From: Desulfofustis sp. PB-SRB1 | Lineage (GTDB): Bacteria > Desulfobacterota > Desulfobulbia > Desulfobulbales > Desulfocapsaceae | Length of the DNA stretch: 64,000 nucleotides | Direction of reading: 5' to 3' | NCBI GenBank assembly: GCA_016722945.1 | Contig: JAEQMT010000038.1 | Span: forward strand, 620,001 to 684,000 | Part shown: positions 17,933 through 26,537 of the stretch, one piece after another | Layout: the number at the start of each line of letters is the position of its first letter | Numbering within the stretch: the first letter of the stretch is position 1 | Position numbers and translations under genes: made by a program | Notes under the pieces: generated by a model | The model's input: only the letters and a program-made list of their open reading frames with translations | The model's database searches: none | What the model was told of the DNA's origin: nothing

Positions 17933-17994
17933 GGTAAAAGGAGATGTGCTCAGTTAGGGGAGGGTATTGTCAACATACCGCTATGGTAACAATT

Positions 17995-18720
17995 TCACCA
18001 CACCGTATCAACAAGGGCGATAACCGAGCCCTGCCGACCGGTGGCGGCAAGACCACGGCGGCGCATCCGACGGTAGCTGAAATAGTCGGTATTGCAACAG
18101 GTACATTTCCCTGCCAGATGAACGGCACCGGCGGTAAGACCCGCCTCAATCAGTTGCATGGTGGAAATCCGCCAGAAATCAAAGTGGTTGGCACTGGTCT
18201 GAAAAGGCAGAAAGGATGCGGGCAGCTCATCGGCATAGTTGACGAACTCGGCACAGCACGGCCCCAGGGAAGGGCTGATAAACGCACGCAGTGATTCAGG
18301 CGAGCTTTTTGTGTAGTTTGTCATTGCCGCCACCGTCTTGCCGATTATCCCGGTAACACTGCCCCGCCAGCCGCAATGGATGGCGCCAATCGCCGGCGCC
18401 GCTTTATCGTAAAGCAACACCGCCTGGCAGTCAGCCTGCTGGATAAGCAGCCCGGTATCAACCGCGGTGGTGATCAGGGCGTCATAGCGGCCAACTGAGC
18501 CGTCACCGGCAACCGCGCCATCATCAACGAAGCAGATATCGTCCCCATGCACCTGCGTGGCACTCACCAGCCGGCTGATCCCCATGGACTCCTTGACCCG
18601 GCGCCGGTTCTCTTGGACATGTAGCGCACTGTCACCAACCGACATCCCCAGATTGAGGCTCTCATAGGCGCCGGTGCTGACGCCACCATGTCGATCAAAA
18701 AAACGATAGTCGCAATTCAT
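17995..18720 (-). CDS. pgeF: YfiH/PgeF laccase-domain protein (purine nucleoside phosphorylase-like)
   Basis: About 241 residues from ATG 18720. Family motifs: FFDRHGGVSTG (residues 7-17), QVHGDDI, DCQAVLLYD and IHCGWRGS, giving the His-Cys-His zinc site, then SLGPCC. Members act on purine nucleosides or in peptidoglycan fidelity. The frame extends upstream to 18768, but that part lies in a transcription terminator; ATG 18738 or 18720 are the realistic starts, and 18720 matches homologues best. Confidence 0.88.
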   Translation of the reverse strand: MNCDYRFFDRHGGVSTGAYESLNLGMSVGDSALHVQENRRRVKESMGISRLVSATQVHGDDICFVDDGAVAGDGSVGRYDALITTAVDTGLLIQQADCQAVLLYDKAAPAIGAIHCGWRGSVTGIIGKTVAAMTNYTKSSPESLRAFISPSLGPCCAEFVNYADELPASFLPFQTSANHFDFWRISTMQLIEAGLTAGAVHLAGKCTCCNTDYFSYRRMRRRGLAATGRQGSVIALVDTVW

Positions 18721-18739
18721 TGAGGGGAAGCAGGCCATG

Positions 18740-18771
18740 AAAAAAGGCGCGGCCCCACAAGAGGCCACGCC
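18740..18771 (-). terminator. rho-independent terminator after the porin-like gene
   Basis: On the minus strand: GGCGTGGCC, an eight-base loop, GGCCGCGCC, then six T. It lies 30 bases after the porin stop and just before pgeF, separating the two transcripts. Confidence 0.8.
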
Positions 18772-18800
18772 CTGTTGTCAGTCAGCTAATCAACGCGATA

Positions 18801-20342
18801 TTAGAAAAAGGCCTCAAAGGTTAGGTAAATCTGGTCAGCCGATTCCACCGGATCCATCCCCATCATCTGCAGCATCTGCAGATCGGAGCCGCTGCCTAAA
18901 TCATATGGATACATGTTCCAGTCCCCGGAGCCGGCATAATTGTAGTTGTAGTGCTGCCAGCCAAGCCGAATGAAGGCACGGCCATATTTGGAAATAGCCT
19001 CGCCCGCCGGAATATCCCAGATAGTGTACAATTCGAAGACATTACCGCGGGTGGCAAGCTTCGCCATGTAGATATCATCGTGTCCCGGGGTGAAGGAAAT
19101 CCAGTACTGCGAGCCGTAGTTCCATTCGGCGCCGAACTTGAGGTTGCTTTCATCGAGATCGTAGCGAATCCCGGCGTAGACTGCGTAGCCATTCTCGTTA
19201 GACTCGTTGGGGCCGGTCATACCGGCCGCCATGGCGGCAAAATCGTTGAATATCCCGTTGGAGTTGGGCTGCGTCTGGCTCCACCCGGCGGAGATGAAGT
19301 AGTTCAGCGAACTGATCTTATCCTGATACACCATGTCGGTATGCCAGATGTTGCCCAGTTGCTGGCGCTCACCAAAACCACTCATTTCTCCGAACGCTTC
19401 GTTGATGATCGGATCCTGGAAATTGGGATAATTAAAGACATTAAAGGCCATGAACGACTGCAGATTCAGCAGGCGAACATCCTTGCTGAGGACATCCCAG
19501 TTAAAGCCGAAGAAATCGGTATCATCAAGCCCTGTATTCTTCTGCTGCAGACCGGCCTCGAAGCCGCGCCCGAAACAAAAGCGAAATTTGCCGGTACCAA
19601 GAGCATCATTACCCCATGAATAGCCGTATCCCAAAACAAACCCGTCAAAGGGGTAATCAAAAAAGGCAACCGGCGTGGCGAACCGCTCTTCATCCCAACC
19701 AAGCCTGAACTGGCCGGGAGGACCGTCGGTGGTGGGACGCCGGCCGATGGAGAGCCAGATCGGGGCACCGCCGATGCCGTTCCAGTTGACATAGGCACGA
19801 TCGACGTAGAGGGCGCTGTCGGATACCGGGGTTCTGGTTATGTTACCGTCAAACACCGGCCACATGGTACCGGAAGCATCATTAAATGCGGACTGCATGC
19901 CCCACGCCTTGTACATGGCCAGCCGGCCCTTGAATTCCACCTGTTCGGTTGCCTTGACGTTCATGCTCAACCGAAGCCGATTGGTAAACAGGGCATCGTT
20001 GCTGAGCGTCCGGTCAAATACGGTATCAGCCTTATAGTAATCGTAGCGGGCACGAAAATCGCCGAAGAAATTGAAACGGGAGGCCAGGTCCCAGGCCTCC
20101 GAACGCTCATCCATGTCGTCGATCTCATCGCTTAAATCGGAGACCTGCTCGGATGTGGCAACGTTCACCTCTTTTTGCTGCTCCATGGCCGCTTTTAAGG
20201 CATCGAGCTGCCGACTCAGTTCCTCGATCTTTCGTTCGAGATCGGCAATATCGGGGCTCGCCGCCGCCCCGCTTCCTCCGGCCGACGCCGCCGGTATCCA
20301 GAGCAGGCTTGCCAGCGCTACCGCGGATATGACTGTGCGCAT
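18801..20342 (-). CDS. DUF3373-like outer-membrane beta-barrel protein
   Basis: 513 residues. A signal peptide ends near residue 21 (ASAGG), a coiled coil spans residues 30-75 (DLERKIEELSRQLDALKAA), and the rest alternates aromatic-rich strands typical of a barrel (FFGDFRARYDYY, AYVNWNGIGG, VYAGIRYDLDES) and ends in Phe (LTFEAFF), the outer-membrane insertion signal. The layout resembles DUF3373 porin-like proteins of Desulfobacterota. The cargo is unknown. It is divergent from cbiK with 175 bases between; a nearby terminator closes the transcript. Confidence 0.82.
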   Translation of the reverse strand: MRTVISAVALASLLWIPAASAGGSGAAASPDIADLERKIEELSRQLDALKAAMEQQKEVNVATSEQVSDLSDEIDDMDERSEAWDLASRFNFFGDFRARYDYYKADTVFDRTLSNDALFTNRLRLSMNVKATEQVEFKGRLAMYKAWGMQSAFNDASGTMWPVFDGNITRTPVSDSALYVDRAYVNWNGIGGAPIWLSIGRRPTTDGPPGQFRLGWDEERFATPVAFFDYPFDGFVLGYGYSWGNDALGTGKFRFCFGRGFEAGLQQKNTGLDDTDFFGFNWDVLSKDVRLLNLQSFMAFNVFNYPNFQDPIINEAFGEMSGFGERQQLGNIWHTDMVYQDKISSLNYFISAGWSQTQPNSNGIFNDFAAMAAGMTGPNESNENGYAVYAGIRYDLDESNLKFGAEWNYGSQYWISFTPGHDDIYMAKLATRGNVFELYTIWDIPAGEAISKYGRAFIRLGWQHYNYNYAGSGDWNMYPYDLGSGSDLQMLQMMGMDPVESADQIYLTFEAFF

Positions 20343-20517
20343 CTTTCCCCCCCTTGTTGAAGTTACTCTTTTCTCTTTCCCGGAAATAGCTTAGTCTCGG
20401 TAGAAACGTAGCAGAATAGGGGGACAGGTGCAATAAAAAATAAGTTTATTAAATAATTATTTTCTATTTTACTAAATTAAGCTGCGCCATTCTCATGTAC
20501 CGCACTCATTACCTGTT

Positions 20518-21246
20518 ATGAATGCTCATATCATTCTCGTCGCCGCTCGCCTCTCTGAACCAAACCGCCCCGCCTATCTCCACCTTCGGCAGGCCATTGC
20601 GAAATCCTGTGCCGGCGCAACGGTTCATCTCGAAGAAACCGCAACAGTGGCGACCCGACTGCAAAGCCTTGCCCATGAAACGGACGAACCATGTATCGTG
20701 CAGCCGCTTCATCTGATAGCTGCCGGTGAATTTCATCAGGTTGTGACAATTGTGAAAACCGTTTCGGCCCCCGTGTATCTGGGGATGCCGCTGTTCGCCT
20801 CCCCCGAGGACTATAGCCGGGTCGCCGAAATCCTGGCGCCTGATGTGAACAATTTTAACGGTGAAGCGGTTCTGCTCATCGGCCACGGCACTGTCCACCC
20901 CGCCTGGACATGCTACCCCGCTTTTGCCCACATCCTTGCGCAAAAATCCAATAAGCCACTCTTCTGGGCCACCCTCGGGGGGTATCCCTCCCGGCACACC
21001 ATTATCGAGCGTATCAATAACAGCGGCTGCCGCACCCTGCTGGTCATCCCCCTGCTGCTTGGCGCGGGCGCCCATCTGCGCCGCGATATCGACGGCAACG
21101 ATGAGGGTTCGTGGCGTACCAGCCTTGCCGCGTACCACATCGACACGGTCCTCCACAACCAGGGTCTCGCTCTACTGCCCGGCATTGCCCAGTGCTTCAT
21201 CGCCCATATCAAAGAGGCAAAGCAAAAACAGCCGCTGCATGACTGA
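20518..21246 (+). CDS. cbiK: CbiK-type sirohydrochlorin cobaltochelatase
   Basis: 242 residues. The core shows LLIGHGT (residues about 119-125) and GAGAHLRRDIDG near residue 182, each with a catalytic His, plus VQPLHLIAAGEFH, which match the CbiK chelatase. It inserts cobalt into sirohydrochlorin for anaerobic B12 synthesis, relevant because the mutase downstream needs B12. No signal peptide is seen, so it is cytoplasmic. The divergent outer-membrane protein might serve metal uptake, but that is conjecture. Heme-binding His residues of periplasmic CbiK were not searched for. Confidence 0.85.
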   Translation: MNAHIILVAARLSEPNRPAYLHLRQAIAKSCAGATVHLEETATVATRLQSLAHETDEPCIVQPLHLIAAGEFHQVVTIVKTVSAPVYLGMPLFASPEDYSRVAEILAPDVNNFNGEAVLLIGHGTVHPAWTCYPAFAHILAQKSNKPLFWATLGGYPSRHTIIERINNSGCRTLLVIPLLLGAGAHLRRDIDGNDEGSWRTSLAAYHIDTVLHNQGLALLPGIAQCFIAHIKEAKQKQPLHD

Positions 21247-21633
21247 TTGCGTCGGAACAACTTCACGTTCCGGTTCGAGCTTTCATGGCGCATCCCCCCT
21301 CCGGGCGGACGGCACAGCCAAAAAAGGCTGCATGTGTAGCGCTGTTTTTTTGAGAAATTTGCATGACAGCCTTTCTCTTGTACCAATGCATGTAAAACAA
21401 CAAATTGATATTATTATTATTTCAGCAAAACTTCAAACAACGAGTTTTTCCCTTGACAAGGTAGCCTGGAGCACGGTAAAAGAATGCGGTAACATCGTTC
21501 TTTTTTACCCGTAAAGAAGCTGAGCATTTTCATTTTTTTGTAAACAATTTAGGTAGATAATATCGGTAAAGCGGTAAACTTCAACTATTAAAGAGCACTC
21601 CCTCACCCTCTTTTATTGTTCCAAGGAGGCCCC
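21247..21633 (+). promoter_or_regulatory. upstream region of the propionate block with repeated CGGTAA motifs
   Basis: No gene seen. TTGACA at 21453-21458 with a weak -10 about 17 bases on. The hexamer CGGTAA occurs at 21474, 21487, 21564 and 21572, and a palindrome TTTACCCGTAAA lies near 21505-21516. These spaced repeats may be operator half-sites for the TetR regulator encoded in the block. The ribosome site AAGGAGG is at 21623-21629. Confidence 0.35.
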
Positions 21634-23184
21634 ATGGATACCATTGCAAGACTCGAGTACCTGAAAAAACTCAGGGCCGAAGCCAGGCTTGGCGGCGGTC
21701 AGGAGCGAATCGACAAGCTGCATTCGCAAGGCAAAATGACCGCCAGGGAACGAATCGACCTCCTCCTGGACAAAGACTCCTTCGAAGAGTTCGATATGTT
21801 CAAGACCCACCGGTGCAGGGATTTCGGCATGGATAAACAGCAAATCCCGGGCGACGGCGTGGTCACCGGCCATGGCACCATCGACGGCCGCATCGTCTAT
21901 GTGTTCGCCCAGGATTTTACCGTACTCGGCGGCTCGCTGTCGGAGACATTTGCCGAGAAGATCTGCAAGATCATGGATCTGGCCACCAAAAACGGCGCCC
22001 CGGTAATCGGCCTAAACGACTCCGGCGGGGCCAGAATCCAGGAAGGCATCGAAAGCCTGGCCGGCTACACCGACATCTTTTTACGAAACGTGATGTCCTC
22101 CGGAGTCATTCCCCAGATTTCGGCAATTTTCGGGCCCTGTGCCGGCGGCGCGGTCTACTCGCCCGCTCTTACTGACTTTGTCGTCATGGTCAAAAACAAC
22201 TCTTACATGTTTCTGACCGGGCCCAAGGTGGTCAAATCGGTGACCCACGAGGACGTCACCGTCGAAGAATTGGGCGGGGCCGACATGCATTCCTCGCGCA
22301 GCGGGGTTTCCGATTTCGCCGCCGAGACCGGCGCCGATGCCATCGCTTACATCCGCAAGCTGGTTTCCTTTCTGCCCCAGAACAACATGGAGGAACCACC
22401 GACAATTGCCTGCGCTGATCCGGCCGAGCGCCGCTCCGAAGAACTCAACACGATTATTCCCACCAACCCCAACGAAGCCTACGACATGAAGGAGGTTATC
22501 CTGCAGACGGTGGACAATCGGGACTTCTTTGAGATAAAAGAGAATTTTGCCCCCAACATCATCGTCGGTTTTGGTCGATACAACGGCAGAAGCGTTGGCA
22601 TCGTGGCCAACCAGCCGGCCCATTTCTCCGGCGTTCTGGACATCGATTCATCGGTCAAAGGCGCCCGTTTCGTTCGCTTCTGTGACTGTTTCAACATCCC
22701 CATCGTCACCTTTGTCGACGTTCCCGGCTTTTTGCCCGGCACCGCCCAGGAGTACGGCGGGGTGATCAGAAACGGCGCCAAGATCCTCTACGCCTACGCC
22801 GAGGCAACCATCCCCAAGGTCACGGTAATAACTCGAAAGGCTTACGGCGGTGCTTACTGCGTGATGTCATCCAAGCATCTGCGGGGCGATATCAATTATG
22901 CCTGGCCAACCGCTGAAATTGCGGTAATGGGGGCCAAAGGCGCGGTGGAGGTGTTGTACGGCAGACAGGCCAGAAAAGAGCAGAACCCCCAGGAATTCTT
23001 GAAAGAAAGAGAAGTAGAGTACCAGGATACGGTAGCCAACCCCTATGTCGCCGCCCAGAGGGGCTACATAGATGATATCATCGAACCGGCCCGCACCCGT
23101 ATCAGAATTATCAAGGCCCTTACCATCATCGAAAACAAGCGGGACACCAATCCCATGAAGAAGCATGGAAACATTCCGCTATAA
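21634..23184 (+). CDS. mmdA: acyl-CoA carboxyltransferase (methylmalonyl-CoA/propionyl-CoA, 12S or MmdA type)
   Basis: 516 residues, starting at ATG 21634 behind AAGGAGG. Crotonase-fold carboxyltransferase: [13 protein letters not shown] (residues 35-47), [13 protein letters not shown] near residue 133, [12 protein letters not shown] near 168, and the C-terminal half with [16 protein letters not shown] and [12 protein letters not shown]. It moves the carboxyl between methylmalonyl/propionyl-CoA and biotin. No biotin carboxylase gene is near; instead a 5S-plus-biotin-domain protein follows, so the pair fits methylmalonyl-CoA:pyruvate transcarboxylase. A decarboxylase is less likely because no membrane beta subunit is present. 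Confidence 0.92.
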   Translation: MDTIARLEYLKKLRAEARLGGGQERIDKLHSQGKMTARERIDLLLDKDSFEEFDMFKTHRCRDFGMDKQQIPGDGVVTGHGTIDGRIVYVFAQDFTVLGGSLSETFAEKICKIMDLATKNGAPVIGLNDSGGARIQEGIESLAGYTDIFLRNVMSSGVIPQISAIFGPCAGGAVYSPALTDFVVMVKNNSYMFLTGPKVVKSVTHEDVTVEELGGADMHSSRSGVSDFAAETGADAIAYIRKLVSFLPQNNMEEPPTIACADPAERRSEELNTIIPTNPNEAYDMKEVILQTVDNRDFFEIKENFAPNIIVGFGRYNGRSVGIVANQPAHFSGVLDIDSSVKGARFVRFCDCFNIPIVTFVDVPGFLPGTAQEYGGVIRNGAKILYAYAEATIPKVTVITRKAYGGAYCVMSSKHLRGDINYAWPTAEIAVMGAKGAVEVLYGRQARKEQNPQEFLKEREVEYQDTVANPYVAAQRGYIDDIIEPARTRIRIIKALTIIENKRDTNPMKKHGNIPL

Positions 23185-23206
23185 CTACTGATAGAAGGGG
23201 AAAATC

Positions 23207-23488
23207 ATGAGTGTAAAAATCTTTATCAAGCGCTACGTTCCCGAAGGCAAGGAACCTGAACTCACCGTCCTGCTCAAGCGGCTGCGAAGCGTCACCCTGA
23301 TGCAGCCGGGCTATGTCTCGGGCCAGACCATGAAGCGACTCGATCAACCCGGGAGCTGCATGGTCATCAGCACCTGGCGCTCCATAGATGACTGGAACGA
23401 CTGGATAAAAAACCAAAAACGTAAAGCCATCCAGGAGGAAATCGACGATTTGCTCGGGGTGGAAACAGAGTATGAGGTATACGAGTGA
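23207..23488 (+). CDS. ABM-domain (dimeric alpha/beta barrel) protein 1
   Basis: 93 residues. The pattern KIFIKRYVPEG, then PGYVSGQTM, then STWRSIDDWNDW and an end in TEYEVY is that of small antibiotic-biosynthesis-monooxygenase (ABM) fold proteins. Two paralogues lie at 50527-50820 and 56057-56350. It sits 22 bases after the carboxyltransferase with GAAGGGG upstream, so it is probably co-transcribed. Function unknown; monooxygenase activity should not be assumed. Confidence 0.75.
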   Translation: MSVKIFIKRYVPEGKEPELTVLLKRLRSVTLMQPGYVSGQTMKRLDQPGSCMVISTWRSIDDWNDWIKNQKRKAIQEEIDDLLGVETEYEVYE

Positions 23489-23567
23489 GAGTCCTTGCCC
23501 GCACCGATCACCAATCTGGGTGCCGCAAGCGCTCCTCAACCTGAAACCACCAGCTCATCAAGATACA

Positions 23568-23780
23568 ATGGCAGACATGCAAAAGAAAATGGCAGCGGCT
23601 CTGGCGGCGGTTAACGGGTACCTGATGATGGAAGAACAGATGGCAGCGGATGCCTCCCGGCAGCTGCAGGAGAGTCAGGCACCGTTCCACACCCACAGCC
23701 CGTGGAGCCAGTGCGGGCGTCAGGATATGATGACCATGCGCCGGCTTATGCAACTTCGAACCTTCACCAGCCTTCGTTAA
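23568..23780 (+). CDS. small carboxylase-associated protein
   Basis: 70 residues from ATG 23568; the frame is open further upstream to 23472, overlapping the previous gene, but that part has odd composition. The N-terminus is an Ala/Met-rich helix (MQKKMAAALAAVNGYLMMEEQMA) and the tail reads SPWSQCGRQDMMTMRRLMQLR. Short proteins with a Trp..GRQ..M..R tail accompany acyl-CoA carboxylases and sodium-pump decarboxylases in anaerobes; I infer a similar accessory or assembly role. It lies between the two transcarboxylase subunits. No good ribosome site; the start is uncertain. Confidence 0.55.
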   Translation: MADMQKKMAAALAAVNGYLMMEEQMAADASRQLQESQAPFHTHSPWSQCGRQDMMTMRRLMQLRTFTSLR

Positions 23781-23820
23781 CAAGGATACGCCAGCAAACA
23801 GGCACAAGGAGATAGAGATC

Positions 23821-25791
23821 ATGAGCGACCAAGTTCAGATGACCACCATGAATTATGACAGTGACCGTCCGGTGGCGGAAAACCCGGTAAAAATTATGGA
23901 CCTTTCCCTGCGTGACGGCCACCAGTCGCTGTTTGCCACCCGTGGCAGGACCGAGGACATGATACCCGTTGCCGAACTGATGGATGAAGTCGGCTTCTGG
24001 GCCGTGGAGACCTGGGGCGGCGCCACCTTTGACACGATGCATCGCTTTCTCAACGAAGACCCGTGGGAGCGGCTGCGCACCCTGAAACGATACTTCAAAA
24101 AAACACCGTTCTCGATGCTGCTGCGGGCACAGAATTTGGTCGGTTACCGAAACTATGCCGATGACCTGGCCCTGGCCTTTGTTGACCGGGCCGCCGCCAA
24201 CGGCATGGACATTTTCCGCACCTTTGACGCCCTCAACGACTACCGCAACTTCGAAACGGTGGTCGGCGAAATAAAGAAATGCGGCAAGCATTTCCAGGGC
24301 TGCATCTGCTATACGATGACCGAGCCGCGACTGGGTGGAGACGTCTACAACCTCGACTACTACATCGCCAAGGCCAAAGACCTCGAAGCAATGGGGGCCG
24401 ACTCCATCTGCATCAAGGACATGGCCGGCCTGCTCGCCCCCTACGATGCCTATAACCTGATCAAGGCAATGAAGGAGGCGGTCTTTATCCCGCTGCATCT
24501 GCACAGCCATTTCACTTCGGGCATGTCGCCGATGACACACCTCAAGGCCATCGAGGCCGGCGTCGACATCATCGATACAGTCATGACACCGTACGCCTAC
24601 CGGACCGCGCATGCCGCCATCGAGCCGCTGGTCATGACCCTGCTCGGCACCAATCGGGACACCGGGTTCGATATCCGCAAGCTGGCCGCCATCAACGAGA
24701 TCCTGGAAAAAGAGGTGATGCCCAAGTACAAGCACCTGCTGGACGACTCCAAGGTCTCGATTATCGATATCAACGTACTGCTCCACCAGACCCCGGGCGG
24801 TATGCTTTCCAATCTGGTCAATCAGCTCCGTGAAATGGACGCCCTTGACAAGATCGACGAGGTCTATAAGGAGCTGCCGAGAGTACGCAAAGACCTGGGC
24901 CAGATCCCGTTGGTCACCCCGACCTCGCAGATCGTCGGGGTGCAAACCGTTAACAATGTCCTGCACGATACCGCGGACGAGCGCTACAAGATGATTACCG
25001 GTCAGGTCAAGGACCTCTGCTACGGCCTGTACGGCAAAACCGCCACCCCGATCAACCCCGAGGTACAGCAGAAGGCGCTCAAGGGGTACCCCCGCGGCGA
25101 GGAACCCATCACCTGCCGGCCGGCCGAGGTGCTGGAACCTGAACTGGACAAGGCCAAGGCAGAGATCGGCAATCTCGCCAAAGACATGGACGATTTGATC
25201 CTCTACGCCCAGTTTCCGGTGACCGGCAAAAAGTTTCTCGAATGGAAATACGGGATAACCCCGGCCCCGGACAGCGTCAAGCCGATTACCATGGAACAGG
25301 TGAAGGCGAGAGAGGCCCTGGTGAAAAAGGCCCTGGCCGGAAAGTTGATCGAGAAAAATGAAGGTGCACCGGCCAAAAGCGAATCTGCCCGCACCTTCAA
25401 CGTCTTTGTCGACAACGAGTTTTTCAGCGTCGATGTCGATCCGGTGGGCGGCCCGGTGGTGTTTGCCGGCCAACCCGTGTCGGCACCCGCCGCGGCTCCG
25501 GCGGCCCCAGCTGCCGCACCAGCGGCGCCGGCGCCACCGCCAAAAAACGAAGCCGCCGCACCCACCGCCTCACCGGCCGGCACCCTGTTGCTGGCGCCCA
25601 TGCCCGGTATGATCATCAAATATGAAAAACGGGTCGGCGACACCGTTGCCAAAGGCGACACCGTTGTCGTTCTCGAAGCCATGAAGATGGAAAACGCTCT
25701 GCCCGCCCCCTGCGACGGCACCATCAAGGCCATCGATTTTGACAGCGGCGACACGATCACCAAGGGTGCGGTTCTCTGCGTGATAGGATAA
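23821..25791 (+). CDS. pyruvate/oxaloacetate carboxyltransferase with biotin carrier domain (transcarboxylase 5S + 1.3S)
   Basis: 656 residues. Residues 20-290 form an HMGL-like barrel (LSLRDGHQSLFATR; SMLLRAQNLVGYRNY; IPLHLHSHFTSG with metal-binding His), then the PYC_OADA domain to about residue 470. An Ala/Pro-rich linker (residues 550-585) leads to a biotinyl domain with VLEAMKMEN near residue 620, the biotinylated Lys between the two Met. With MmdA this gives transcarboxylase: methylmalonyl-CoA + pyruvate = propionyl-CoA + oxaloacetate. It could also be named PycB or OadA; the neighbours favour transcarboxylase. Confidence 0.9.
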   Translation: MSDQVQMTTMNYDSDRPVAENPVKIMDLSLRDGHQSLFATRGRTEDMIPVAELMDEVGFWAVETWGGATFDTMHRFLNEDPWERLRTLKRYFKKTPFSMLLRAQNLVGYRNYADDLALAFVDRAAANGMDIFRTFDALNDYRNFETVVGEIKKCGKHFQGCICYTMTEPRLGGDVYNLDYYIAKAKDLEAMGADSICIKDMAGLLAPYDAYNLIKAMKEAVFIPLHLHSHFTSGMSPMTHLKAIEAGVDIIDTVMTPYAYRTAHAAIEPLVMTLLGTNRDTGFDIRKLAAINEILEKEVMPKYKHLLDDSKVSIIDINVLLHQTPGGMLSNLVNQLREMDALDKIDEVYKELPRVRKDLGQIPLVTPTSQIVGVQTVNNVLHDTADERYKMITGQVKDLCYGLYGKTATPINPEVQQKALKGYPRGEEPITCRPAEVLEPELDKAKAEIGNLAKDMDDLILYAQFPVTGKKFLEWKYGITPAPDSVKPITMEQVKAREALVKKALAGKLIEKNEGAPAKSESARTFNVFVDNEFFSVDVDPVGGPVVFAGQPVSAPAAAPAAPAAAPAAPAPPPKNEAAAPTASPAGTLLLAPMPGMIIKYEKRVGDTVAKGDTVVVLEAMKMENALPAPCDGTIKAIDFDSGDTITKGAVLCVIG

Positions 25792-25819
25792 GCCCCACCA
25801 CCGAATACGCCGGACTGCC

Positions 25820-26434
25820 ATGACCGCCGACACGCTTCGTCCCGAGGTTCGCGAGCGACTGGAGAAAGTGGTTCTTGACATTTTCTCCAACTCTGATTTT
25901 CACAAGGCAAGCATCAGGGATGTCGCCGAACAGGCCGGGGTAAGCTTTACCACCATATACAAACATTACGGCAGCAAGGAACAACTGGTCTTTGCCTTTG
26001 TCGATGTCTGGATGGGCAAACTTACCGACCGTATCGTCGACCATCTGCAGGGCATCGAGGACCTCAAGGAAAAACTGCGCAAGGTATTCTGGCTGCAGCT
26101 TGATTACTACGAGCGCCACGTCGGGCTGGGTAGAATCGTCTTCATGACCCTGCCGATGAACACCTGGATGGGCGACAGGACTTTCGCCCAACCCAGGATG
26201 ATGGGTCTGATGATCGAAGTGCTCAGGCAGGGGCAGAAGGAGGGCATTCTTAACTCCGAGGTCAGGGCAGGCACCCTGCTCGATTTTTTCATGGGCTTCG
26301 TCCAGCGCTCCTTTTTCATGTGGATTCTACGGGGCCAAAAGGAGAGCTTATCGGCCCAGGCCAATGCCATGTTCGAAATGGTCTGGCGGGGCATGCTCAA
26401 TCCCGACTACAAAAACGGCCAGAACAATCATTGA
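25820..26434 (+). CDS. TetR-family transcriptional regulator
   Basis: 204 residues. The N-terminal helix-turn-helix reads IRDVAEQAGVSFTTIYKHYGSKEQLVFAF (residues about 26-54), followed by an all-helical ligand domain. It lies inside the propionate block, 28 bases after the biotin protein and before the mutase, so acyl-CoA-responsive control of this block is a reasonable inference. Its stop codon coincides with an inserted MITE (26433-26497): the T of the stop is host, the GA comes from the element. Confidence 0.88.
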   Translation: MTADTLRPEVRERLEKVVLDIFSNSDFHKASIRDVAEQAGVSFTTIYKHYGSKEQLVFAFVDVWMGKLTDRIVDHLQGIEDLKEKLRKVFWLQLDYYERHVGLGRIVFMTLPMNTWMGDRTFAQPRMMGLMIEVLRQGQKEGILNSEVRAGTLLDFFMGFVQRSFFMWILRGQKESLSAQANAMFEMVWRGMLNPDYKNGQNNH

Positions 26435-26497
26435 TGGCCTCGCAAAAACTTCGCCCTACATCATCGTGGGATCGATTTGACTTTTTACGGGTTCATC
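26433..26497 (+). repeat. MITE-like element, short 65-bp form, in a stop codon
   Basis: Starts GATGGCCTCGCAAAAAC and ends CTTTTTACGGGTTCATC, with CGTGGGATCGATTTGAC inside. Perfect 6-bp direct repeats ATCATT at 26427-26432 and 26498-26503. Relatives of the same length are at 48726-48789, 50976-51041 and 58173-58237. The ends match those of the long form. Confidence 0.85.
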
Positions 26498-26537
26498 ATC
26501 ATTGACGAGTTTGACTCTTACCGACAAGGAGTACCCC

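Noticed and set aside
20343-20517. Cobalamin riboswitch upstream of cbiK
   Set aside because: The gap is short and AT-rich at its end, and I see no B12-box-like conserved stretch; the 26435-26537 gap before the mutase is filled by a MITE.
20861-21514. A 217-codon frame overlapping cbiK
   Set aside because: Out-of-frame shadow of cbiK running into non-coding DNA.
23764-25473. A 569-codon open frame on the minus strand
   Set aside because: It lies entirely opposite the biotin-carrier carboxyltransferase gene, has His/Gly-rich composition and no domain; it is an antisense shadow of GC-rich codons.
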